A stretch of DNA of 64,000 nt, taken from NCBI GenBank assembly GCA_023439185.1, contig JAEXOR010000003.1, forward strand, positions 124,001 through 188,000, given 5' to 3'. This DNA comes from Bacillota bacterium (GTDB lineage Bacteria > Bacillota > Desulfotomaculia > Desulfotomaculales > Desulfallaceae). Under the pieces are notes generated by a model, which saw nothing but the letters and a program-made list of their open reading frames with translations, had not been told where the DNA came from and searched no databases. Every line of letters starts with the position of its first letter. Position 1 is the stretch's first letter. The position numbers and the translations under genes were made by a program. Positions 16,242 through 23,627 of this stretch are shown here, piece after piece.

Positions 16242-16774
16242 TCCGACACCTCCAGTCCGGTTAAATAATCCAGCATTATGCCGCGGCGGGAGCGGACCTC
16301 GATCATGTCCTCTACCGCGATGTAGTTGGCATTCCGCTTCCCTTTGTTCTGCTGCCAGTAGTCCCAGCAGGCCAGCACCCTGGCGCCCGGGATCAGGAAC
16401 CTTTTGCCCAGCGGCTTGACCAGGCACAGCAGGAAGGATTTTTCGCCTATGGCCAAGGCCTCGCGCATATACTCTATCTGGTGAGGCTGGATATGCTTAA
16501 GCGGGAGGCCGCGGCTATCCTCCGATTCTTTGCAGTCAAAGGAAATGGGTATTCCTCCTTTGATGGTACCGCGAAAATCAAGCGTGCTCTTTTCTTCCGG
16601 AAAAGCGGAAACGATCTTCCGGCCGGAGCGGATCACCTTCCACGGGGTGCTGATCTTCTGGATGAGCGCGATGCCCCGGTTCCTGTATGTCCGGTTGGCG
16701 CAGATGGCCTCCTGCTCGAACAGCACGCCCTTATTGGCCATCCTGAAGTTTTTGGGCGCCGATTGGATATCCAT
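16238..16774 (-). CDS. recU: Holliday junction resolvase, RecU family
   Basis: A 178-residue protein with the RecU core: STLDFRGTIKGGIPISFDCKESEDSRGLPL (about residues 62-91, with catalytic D, D and E-x-K-type residues) followed by HIQPHQIEYM. RecU cleaves four-way junctions formed during recombination and replication of Firmicute and phage DNA. It overlaps neighbours at both ends by one to four bases within the replication operon. Confidence 0.88.
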   Translation of the reverse strand: MDIQSAPKNFRMANKGVLFEQEAICANRTYRNRGIALIQKISTPWKVIRSGRKIVSAFPEEKSTLDFRGTIKGGIPISFDCKESEDSRGLPLKHIQPHQIEYMREALAIGEKSFLLCLVKPLGKRFLIPGARVLACWDYWQQNKGKRNANYIAVEDMIEVRSRRGIMLDYLTGLEVSE

Positions 16775-17025
16775 CAGACGTACCCCTCCTTCTCCGCGAT
16801 TATCCGTAGCTTGTAGACCGTGGATTTCCCGATTCCGTTGCCGGTACCGCTCATCATGTCCAGGTGCCGGATGAATTCCGCGACCCTGTTTTTGGCGCCG
16901 GCGGGCCCGGTGCTCAGGCTGTCGATGTACCCGTAGAGCTGTTCGTCGGTCATCTTGCGGAGCCGGACCGCCTTTTCGTGCATCATTCTCTCCTGGTCAT
17001 TTCTCCTGCAGTTGCGTCTTCCCAC
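16774..17025 (-). CDS. Small phage protein with HTH-like C-terminus
   Basis: An 83-residue basic protein. The GTG at 17025 is chosen because GGAGG lies seven bases upstream. The C-terminus (GNGIGKSTVYKLRIIAEKEGYV) looks like a DNA-recognition helix. The stop overlaps the recU start by one base. The family is unknown. Confidence 0.6.
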   Translation of the reverse strand: MGRRNCRRNDQERMMHEKAVRLRKMTDEQLYGYIDSLSTGPAGAKNRVAEFIRHLDMMSGTGNGIGKSTVYKLRIIAEKEGYV

Positions 17026-17027
17026 AC

Positions 17028-18170
17028 CTAAACCTCCTTTATCTCGCAAGGCCCGTCCGAGGCCATGGCGGCCTGCAAATTGTCAAAACAGTCCGGGCAG
17101 GCATATGCCAGTTGCTGCGCGCCCTCGCCGCGCTTACGCCGGTACAGCAAGGCAATCATTGTTTTCTTGGGGTGCTCGGTGCCGCAGAATTTGCAGGTTT
17201 CCCACAGCTTTTCTTTCAGCTGTGGACTGATTTCCTTGCGGAGCAGGCCGGCCGGGAACTCCTGGACAAATTCGTCGCCCATCAGGTCCCGGAGGGACTC
17301 TTTCATGAAAACCAGTACGCCTACGGCGTGGCATTGCCTGACGATTACTCGTACCCACTCTTTTTTAGCGATAACCTTCCCTTTGCGCCGGCCCGTTTCG
17401 GCGCCGATGATAACCCAGTCGATACCGCCCCTGGGGTCTATCCCCTGATCCTCAATGCACCTGGGGCAAGGTATGCCTCCACCGTCAAAATTCACACCGT
17501 TGGCGAAGTAAGACATACTGCCTCCGCATAACTTGCACCGCCGGGGTAGGTGGTCAGCCAAGTCCACCGGGCCGAGAAGGGGCTCTATGCTCAAAAACCG
17601 ATGACCGACCTCCAGCGTCGACACTTCAGAAGCCCTTTCAATATCCTCCTGGCTCGTGATGGACGCGCCAAACCAAAAATTCTTAAAGGAGTCAGAATAG
17701 GCCTCGGGGCCTTTAGGCTCTAAGGTGAAAGCGTCGATGGCTCCAGTTACCCTTGCGGGGTTTTTGGTGAGGAAAAGATAGTTATGTTGCGCGTATTTAA
17801 GGCAGGTTTCAAAAACTTGGTCAATCCATTTCTGAGGTACCCAGTCCCCGAACAGGTCGGCCATGGAGCAAACAAAGATGTTGGCGCCGTTTTTCACCTG
17901 CCCGGGCCAATCGAACCGGTACTCATGCAATGTGGGGGCAAAACCGAACGGGTAACTAATGGACCGGTTCTCCCGGGTGATGAAGGGCTGGTCCAGCACA
18001 AACAAACCATTTACCACGTCGCCCCGGCAGCGCTCATCCATAAGGTTCAGCCGGATATCCCCGGAAAACCGGAGCGATTGCCGCCGGGCATAGCAGTAAG
18101 GGCATTTATGGCGGCAGCCGGTCACCGGGTTCCAGGTATAGTCAGTCCAGTCAATCTTGCTTCTGTTCAT
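17028..18170 (-). CDS. Gp37/Gp68 family (DUF5131) radical-SAM-like protein
   Basis: A 380-residue protein beginning MNRSKIDWTDYTWNPVTGCRHKCPYCYARRQ. The CxxxCxxC motif (residues 19-26) is that of a radical-SAM 4Fe-4S cluster, and the surrounding sequence is the hallmark of the phage Gp37/Gp68 family. Further blocks (WFGASI, RFLSIEPLLGPV, DWVIIGAETG) fit. Two additional CxxC pairs (CKLCGG and CPRC, then CKFCG and CPDC) suggest extra zinc or Fe-S sites. The substrate is not known. A nucleic-acid modification role is often suspected. It starts inside the end of the preceding 47-codon gene. Confidence 0.85.
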   Translation of the reverse strand: MNRSKIDWTDYTWNPVTGCRHKCPYCYARRQSLRFSGDIRLNLMDERCRGDVVNGLFVLDQPFITRENRSISYPFGFAPTLHEYRFDWPGQVKNGANIFVCSMADLFGDWVPQKWIDQVFETCLKYAQHNYLFLTKNPARVTGAIDAFTLEPKGPEAYSDSFKNFWFGASITSQEDIERASEVSTLEVGHRFLSIEPLLGPVDLADHLPRRCKLCGGSMSYFANGVNFDGGGIPCPRCIEDQGIDPRGGIDWVIIGAETGRRKGKVIAKKEWVRVIVRQCHAVGVLVFMKESLRDLMGDEFVQEFPAGLLRKEISPQLKEKLWETCKFCGTEHPKKTMIALLYRRKRGEGAQQLAYACPDCFDNLQAAMASDGPCEIKEV

Positions 18171-18294
18171 TGCGGCCCTCACTTTCCAGTGCGTTGCACG
18201 CCTGGTTAATAGCGTCCTGCTCGGAGCGGGTAAGCTCTCTATGGGAATCCTTCAGGCTAATCAGTTGCTCGATCAGCGGTCCGTATTTGTTCAT
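18151..18294 (-). CDS. 47-codon small phage gene
   Basis: An ATG one base after the PcfJ-like stop opens a 47-residue frame (MNKYGPLIEQLISLKDSHREL, ending ALESEGRNEQKQD) that closes 20 bases inside the DUF5131 gene. It fills exactly the gap between the two large genes, as expected for an overlapped operon. The ribosome site is weak. The peptide is probably helical and its function is unknown. Confidence 0.55.
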   Translation of the reverse strand: MNKYGPLIEQLISLKDSHRELTRSEQDAINQACNALESEGRNEQKQD

Positions 18295-18295
18295 T

Positions 18296-20233
18296 TCAAG
18301 ACACCAGCCTTTCCATGGATTTTGGTTTTAACTTCTTCAGGAACCCGCTGGCAAACTGCCTCACTTCCGGCGGAGCGGAGCAGTCGCCGAAACCGTATAG
18401 CTGCTTTATTTTCAGGGCGCGCATATCAATCTCCAGTGTGAAATACGGCTTGTCCGGCTCCCCGGCGCGGCGGACGAAAAATATCATATAGGTGCCGGCC
18501 AGATGGTTTCTGTAGTATGAATCCGCGCCCACGCAGTGGTTCAGGGCCTGGCCCTCGGTGATGAAGTCGCTGCGCCCGGTCGGAAAGACAATGCGGTAAT
18601 CTCCCTTGGCGTAATCCTTCATCCCGGCGTAGAGCTTTTCCGTGGCCTGCTTGAAGTTCTCGTCCTCCACCTGGTGCTTCACCTGGTTGAAGCGGGGCAG
18701 GAGCAGGTCGTGCGCTTCTTTGATGTTCTTGGGGAACCGGACTGACTTATGGGACATGTCCACCTGCAGCGATTCCGACATGCTCAGGTAGTCCCGGTAG
18801 AGCATCAGGTAATAGTCGAGCTTCTTCCTGCCGTACTCCCTTTGCTTCGTGAAGTAGTTGACGAACCGCTTAAAAGACATGGTTTCGAGTAAGTCCTGAA
18901 TGTGGCCCTGGTCCGACCAGTCCGGATTAAGCTCCCGGAACTTCACGAAACCGTCTTCATCCACCCAGGTCCGGGATGATTTTATGATTCTGTGCTCCAT
19001 CATAGTGACGTTATGCTTCCGATACAGGGATAGATATTGTTTGCTGACGCCGAGCACTTCGGTGAAGCCGGGCTCTTTGCCCATATCGTCTATGGAGACC
19101 GAGGCGGCCAGGGCGGGCATCCCCATCTTGAACAGGTATTCGGCCGCAGGGTAGTCCCTCAGGTTGTTGAGCAAGGTCGAGAACGACAGGGCGCCGGCGT
19201 TTTTCATACCCTCCTGCAGGTCCACATGATAATAGAACTTGCCGAAAACATCCCTGAGGTTGTTCGCGTAAACATAGGAGCTGCCATGGTGGGTATCGCC
19301 GTTTTTCTGGCGGTACCATCGCTCGCCCCAGGTCATCATCGGCTTATAGTCATAGGCGTACAGGACCGGGCCGACGGGAGTTTTAAGGTGCAGGTTCCGG
19401 TAGTAGTCATAAAACCGGTAGTTGGCTTTGGCGTCCTCAAACCACCTGGTTACTTTGGCCCAGCGGGTTAGCAACTGGCCGTCAACCCTGTGGGTGATGC
19501 AGATATTAGCCTTCTCCTCATGGCTGCCGTTTGACCAGGCGGCGCGGTATCTTGCCGGCCAATGGCAGGCCGGGCAGGCGCCTGTTTTGCCGGGCTTGAT
19601 ATCCCCGCCGACCGTGAATTTATGGCCGCAGTGGCCGCAGGTCGCCTTTCGGTGCATACCGGATTTCGCTTTTTGCAGTTTTCCGACGAAAATATTGGTG
19701 TGGTCGAAAACATACTGCTCGCAATACTCACTTAAATCCGCCGGGTAGTCCGGAAACATGGCGAAGTGTTCTTCCATCTTGGCGTATTTCCGCTCCATCG
19801 CCTGCTCCTGCTTCTTGCTGTTAATCCCGGCCACGAAGGAATCCATCTCATCCCGCATGCCATTGACATAGCGCCAGGCCGGATGGATATCCTTGAGAAC
19901 CTCGTGCGCGACCTTGATGTCCTTTTCCGCAGCCTTAATGGTAAAGTAGGAATACGGGCCTTCCAATATGATGCCAGGTTTCCGTCTCTCCCACTTTGTC
20001 ACCGGCCAGCCCCGGCAGACCAGGAAGGACTTGCCGTCGGAAAAGAAACGGAGCTTCAGTGTTTTGTCCTTCCGGAGAAAGACATCAATAACGAGGACTT
20101 TCCCGGACCGCTTCAGCTTGAGTATTTTAGCCGCCGCGACATACTTATCGTCCCGGTCCCTTTTGTTTTTGGGCGCCGGCAGGGTCGGGTATTTCAGCAC
20201 GGCGGTTTGTTCCAATTCTTTTTTAACCAGCAT
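18296..20233 (-). CDS. PcfJ-domain protein
   Basis: A 645-residue protein. The N-terminal half contains a zinc ribbon (CGHCGHKFTVGG and CPACHWPARY). The C-terminal third has the PcfJ signature (FITEGQALNHCVGADSYYRNHLAGTYMIFFVRR and PYFTLEIDMRALKIKQLYGFGD). PcfJ proteins occur on conjugative plasmids and phages beside PcfK, and their function is unresolved. AGGAGG lies eight bases before the ATG. The PcfK-like gene is immediately upstream. Confidence 0.87.
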   Translation of the reverse strand: MLVKKELEQTAVLKYPTLPAPKNKRDRDDKYVAAAKILKLKRSGKVLVIDVFLRKDKTLKLRFFSDGKSFLVCRGWPVTKWERRKPGIILEGPYSYFTIKAAEKDIKVAHEVLKDIHPAWRYVNGMRDEMDSFVAGINSKKQEQAMERKYAKMEEHFAMFPDYPADLSEYCEQYVFDHTNIFVGKLQKAKSGMHRKATCGHCGHKFTVGGDIKPGKTGACPACHWPARYRAAWSNGSHEEKANICITHRVDGQLLTRWAKVTRWFEDAKANYRFYDYYRNLHLKTPVGPVLYAYDYKPMMTWGERWYRQKNGDTHHGSSYVYANNLRDVFGKFYYHVDLQEGMKNAGALSFSTLLNNLRDYPAAEYLFKMGMPALAASVSIDDMGKEPGFTEVLGVSKQYLSLYRKHNVTMMEHRIIKSSRTWVDEDGFVKFRELNPDWSDQGHIQDLLETMSFKRFVNYFTKQREYGRKKLDYYLMLYRDYLSMSESLQVDMSHKSVRFPKNIKEAHDLLLPRFNQVKHQVEDENFKQATEKLYAGMKDYAKGDYRIVFPTGRSDFITEGQALNHCVGADSYYRNHLAGTYMIFFVRRAGEPDKPYFTLEIDMRALKIKQLYGFGDCSAPPEVRQFASGFLKKLKPKSMERLVS

Positions 20234-20244
20234 GGGCCAACCTC

Positions 20245-20958
20245 CTAAAACAGCGAGAGCTGAATGAGTTCCTGCTTTTTCTCCGGCTTGGGCGCCTGCC
20301 GTTTTTTCGCCGGCGGGTCCTTTTTGGCGGCCTGGGCCGCAGCCGCTGCCGGGGCGGGCTTGTCGGCCTTTGCCGGTTTGGCTTTGCGGTCCGGTACTTT
20401 CTTTTCCGGCGGCCGCGTGAGGTATTCCTCGTCCGGCGCCTCCCCGTCGACCAGAATTTCCATCTTGAAATTAATATCTGCGTTCGGGAAGTAGTGCCGC
20501 ACCGCGCCGCGGTAAACATCGATGTCCGAGACGTGGGTGCCGACCCCGGACATGATTTCGGCGCAGCATTCGGAAAGGGTCCGCGAGGTTTTATAGACCA
20601 CCTCGGCGAACCGTTCGCTTTCCTCGCAGAAGTGGGTCAGCGTCGAGGCCACGAATTTTGAGACGGCGGTCGCCTTGTTATCGCCTCTGAAGTCTGTTAA
20701 CTCCTGGTCTATTTTGGCCACAGCCAGCTCGCTGAACCGCTGCGGCATTTCCACGACATTGCCGGTTTTTGCTTCCGGCTCCGCTTGCGCTTCCGTCTCT
20801 TCGGCTGCGCCGCCCTCCACCATAATCCCCGCTTCGGGTTCTTTATCCGCGCAGGCGCTGCAGAGGTCGGTCTCTACCCAGTGGCAGGGGCCTTCTTCCG
20901 TCATGCAGGCGTTATCCCAGGTGCATCCGCAAATGCGGCATTTTCTCACATCGTCCAT
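20245..20958 (-). CDS. PcfK-like protein
   Basis: A 237-residue protein. The N-terminus has a cysteine cluster (CRICGCTWDNACMTEEGPCHWVE, CSAC). The central region (FVASTLTHFCEESERFAEVVYKTSRTLSECCAEIM, then DIDVYRGAVRHYFPNADINFKMEI, about residues 100-170) is the PcfK-like domain. The C-terminus is a low-complexity A/K/P-rich tail from about residue 180 ending KKQELIQLSLF, possibly a clamp-binding peptide (QxxLxLF-like). It is the expected partner of the PcfJ-like protein 11 bases downstream. Confidence 0.8.
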   Translation of the reverse strand: MDDVRKCRICGCTWDNACMTEEGPCHWVETDLCSACADKEPEAGIMVEGGAAEETEAQAEPEAKTGNVVEMPQRFSELAVAKIDQELTDFRGDNKATAVSKFVASTLTHFCEESERFAEVVYKTSRTLSECCAEIMSGVGTHVSDIDVYRGAVRHYFPNADINFKMEILVDGEAPDEEYLTRPPEKKVPDRKAKPAKADKPAPAAAAAQAAKKDPPAKKRQAPKPEKKQELIQLSLF

Positions 20959-20970
20959 TGCTTTACCTCC

Positions 20971-21867
20971 TCAAAACAGTCTTAATTGCCCGTTTTTATC
21001 TTTTTTGAGCTCAAATATGGGTTGTTCGTCCACGATTTCTTCTACATCGGTAACGATTTCAGCGTTTTCGTCCACGGTTTCCCCGCTAATGTCCAGTTCC
21101 CGCAAGGCGCCGTATATCGGCTCGGCGATCTTCTTCAGCGCTTCATCGTCCGTGTTCCGGGCGGTCGTATTGGTGCACTGGCTCCGCCAGAGCCATCCGT
21201 CCAGCAGGTAAACCGGGGTGTACCACCGGGACCATTCTTCCACTGACAGGGTGTTGCCGTGGATGACCACCGCCGGGATCCCGTAGAGTGAGAACTGCAC
21301 ATAGGCCATGTGGACGCATTTCAAGTCAACGTCCGTCGCCGTAACCACCATTTGGTTGCAGTAATTGAACCCCCGCTTTTTCATGGCTTTGGCGAGCCCC
21401 AGGATCATGGCGCCGCTGCCGACCGCCGGTTCTTCGACTGTCTCAAAGCCTTTATCCTTGATTACCCGGCCCTCGCCGAGCGTCATTGACGCCATCATTT
21501 CGCAGACGGGCGCCGGAGTGAAGAACTGCCCTTTCCATTTGTTGTGCAACTCCAGGTCATGAAATACCTGGCCAAGAATGTCCGCCGGGCCGTCCTCACG
21601 CGCCAGCTTTTCCTCCATCGCTTCCACCAGGTAGGCCATCAGGCGGGGGAACGCGCCCTGTTCTTCCTTGTTGTACTTGCCGATGATCTCCAGGTACCGG
21701 ATCTCCCGCTGCTCCTTATGGATAAAGTCGACCGAGTTGCTGATGGCCAGGGCCGCCATTTCCACGAAGTCCGCAAAGACCTGCCATAGGGAATGCCTGT
21801 AACTCAAGGCAGTGATGGTTTTGATGATCTCTTTTGGGTAGTCCGTTATTATCGCCGGTTTACTCAT
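20971..21867 (-). CDS. N6-adenine methylase-like protein without a visible NPPY motif
   Basis: A 298-residue protein resembling the SAM-binding half of type I (HsdM-like) N6-adenine methylases: KGQFFTPAPVCEMMA (motif X) and VEEPAVGSGAMILGLAKAM (motif I), then TATDVDLKCVHMAYVQFSLYGIPAVVIHGNTL. In active enzymes a (D/N)PP(Y/F) motif follows within about 20-30 residues. Here I see only YTPVYLLDGWLW. It may bind SAM or DNA without methylating, or the motif may be highly degenerate. The start ATG 21867 overlaps the DnaC-like gene end by eight bases. The C-terminus ends QLRLF, another possible clamp-binding tail. Confidence 0.8.
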   Translation of the reverse strand: MSKPAIITDYPKEIIKTITALSYRHSLWQVFADFVEMAALAISNSVDFIHKEQREIRYLEIIGKYNKEEQGAFPRLMAYLVEAMEEKLAREDGPADILGQVFHDLELHNKWKGQFFTPAPVCEMMASMTLGEGRVIKDKGFETVEEPAVGSGAMILGLAKAMKKRGFNYCNQMVVTATDVDLKCVHMAYVQFSLYGIPAVVIHGNTLSVEEWSRWYTPVYLLDGWLWRSQCTNTTARNTDDEALKKIAEPIYGALRELDISGETVDENAEIVTDVEEIVDEQPIFELKKDKNGQLRLF

Positions 21868-22798
21868 AGCCGCAGCTCCTGTAGTCCTCCCAGGCCATGG
21901 TGATGACCGCTGATACCTCCCGGAGGCGGCTGATGATGGCGATAACCTTGGAGCTGTCATATCCCCGGGGAGTCAGGTTCCTGATCAGGGATTCCTCGTT
22001 GAAGTTGGTGGTGATGATGGTCGGCTTCAGGTCCTCGTACCGGTCGTTCAGTATCGAGTATAGAATTGACATGGACCAGTCCGTGCACTGCTCTTTGCCC
22101 AGGTCGTCGATAATCAGTAAATCAACCTGTTTATAGACCTTCAGGATGTCGTACTCGCTGATCTGGGTGGCATCGAAGGCCTTCTTGATATCGTCCAGCA
22201 GTTCTATTGAGGTCTTGCAGACGACTGGGATCCCCTCATAGATCAGTTGCAGAGCGATGGCCGCCGCCAGATGGGTTTTCCCCGTGCCGTTGGTGCCTTC
22301 GATATATAGGCCCTCCCCGCGCTGGAAGAACTCCGGGAACCGGTCGGCGTACCTTTTGGCCAGGACATAAGCTTTTTTCTGCTTCGGCGTTTTGGCCTTG
22401 TAGTTTTGGAATGTCCGGTTCATGAAGCGTTTTTTCAGGCCGCTACGGCCGATTAGCCGGTTGATCTTCTCTTGGGTGGCTGCGCGCCGGCGGGCAAGTT
22501 CCTCCTGCTCCTGGAGCCGCTGCTGTTCCTTGTCGTAATCGGCCCAGTATTTTTGCGCCTTTGCGCAGGTGCAGCGCTGCGGGCGCGGAGACCAGAATGA
22601 CACCGTATTCTCAAACCTGACGCCCTTGTGATAGAGCACTTTCTCGCAGAATTCGCATATTTTCGGCTCCGGCGGCTGAACGAAGTATCTTAATCCCAAC
22701 TCTTCGGCTTCCGCCGAGGTCACGATGTCACTTTCCTTTCCGGAATCCTGAACTTGGCACGAATCCCGGCTGCTTAGAATTTGTCCGATTGATTGCAT
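21860..22798 (-). CDS. DnaC/IstB-like helicase loader ATPase
   Basis: A 312-residue AAA+ protein. An N-terminal zinc motif (CEFCEKVLYHKG...CTCAK) is followed by Walker A GTNGTGKTHLAA (about residues 165-176), Walker B LLIIDDLGKEQ and sensor I TIITTNFNEE. This is the arrangement of DnaC/DnaI helicase loaders of phages, which deliver the replicative helicase to the origin. I start it at MQSIGQ (ATG 22798, after AAGGGGG). A start nine codons upstream (22825) is also possible. It follows the replication initiator gene, which it overlaps by about 70 bases. Confidence 0.87.
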   Translation of the reverse strand: MQSIGQILSSRDSCQVQDSGKESDIVTSAEAEELGLRYFVQPPEPKICEFCEKVLYHKGVRFENTVSFWSPRPQRCTCAKAQKYWADYDKEQQRLQEQEELARRRAATQEKINRLIGRSGLKKRFMNRTFQNYKAKTPKQKKAYVLAKRYADRFPEFFQRGEGLYIEGTNGTGKTHLAAAIALQLIYEGIPVVCKTSIELLDDIKKAFDATQISEYDILKVYKQVDLLIIDDLGKEQCTDWSMSILYSILNDRYEDLKPTIITTNFNEESLIRNLTPRGYDSSKVIAIISRLREVSAVITMAWEDYRSCGYE

Positions 22799-23576
22799 TT
22801 GCCGCACCCCCTTCCGTGAATTCATCTAGCCACCCTTTGGCGTTCAGCCAGGTGGACGGATAAGGCATGTATCCGCCGGGCTTAAACCTGTGGTCATGCT
22901 TGATAGCCCTTTTTACGCCGGCCAGAATTACTTCCACAAACGCGTCGTCTGGATTAATCTTGGCCCATGTTACTTCCGCCTGGCCGCGGCTTACTTTATG
23001 CGGCCAGATCTCCCAGAACCGGCCAAAGGAATTCCTCTGATCTGCCGTCAGCTCCGCTTTTTTCCGAGAGGATTTTTTAGGTTTATCCCCCTTTGGGGGC
23101 AAGGGGGTAGATATACTTTCCTCTCCTATACTTTCCTTTACTATACTTTGGGGATTATCGGCCCCTAAAACGTCGTTTCCGGGGTGTTTTCGGTTCGGAA
23201 ACCCATTAATGACCGGCGCTTTCGGTGCCGAAACCGTCCGTTTGGCGTAGACCGAGGCCAGGTTATCCACCAGCGATTGGCACCAAATGATCCGATTTTG
23301 CCATAGCAGGCGATCGATTTTGGTCATTTCGGCAAGCTTGTCGAGTATAGATTGCGCCAACTCCTCATTGATTTTCTGATAGGCGATGAAGTATTCCCAG
23401 TCCGACGACGACCGGCAGTCGTAATAGTGGCCGTCGGTACGGCAAAGCAACTCCAGCAGTTTAAACCAGAATGAGTACCCATCGTTGCCGTACAGATTTT
23501 CGAGGATAAACTTTGTTTTGCTGTCGTTCACGAAATGAGGAAAATACTCAACTGTCTGTTTAGTCGGTCTTGCCAA
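22728..23576 (-). CDS. Lin1244/Lin1753-type replication initiator
   Basis: A 282-residue protein. The N-terminal domain (MARPTKQTVEYFPHFVNDSKTKFILENLYGNDGYSFWFKLLELL, residues 1-100) is the Lin1244/Lin1753 (DUF4373) winged-helix domain found in phage replication initiators. A low-complexity linker follows and then a DnaD-like C-terminal region ending in YPSTWLNAKGWLDEF (about residues 240-254). It would open the phage origin and recruit the downstream loader. Confidence 0.83.
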   Translation of the reverse strand: MARPTKQTVEYFPHFVNDSKTKFILENLYGNDGYSFWFKLLELLCRTDGHYYDCRSSSDWEYFIAYQKINEELAQSILDKLAEMTKIDRLLWQNRIIWCQSLVDNLASVYAKRTVSAPKAPVINGFPNRKHPGNDVLGADNPQSIVKESIGEESISTPLPPKGDKPKKSSRKKAELTADQRNSFGRFWEIWPHKVSRGQAEVTWAKINPDDAFVEVILAGVKRAIKHDHRFKPGGYMPYPSTWLNAKGWLDEFTEGGAANAINRTNSKQPGFVPSSGFRKGK

Positions 23577-23627
23577 AATTCCACCTCCCCCGGGGCCGGC
23601 CGGGGCAATAACCCCGGCCTTTCAGCT

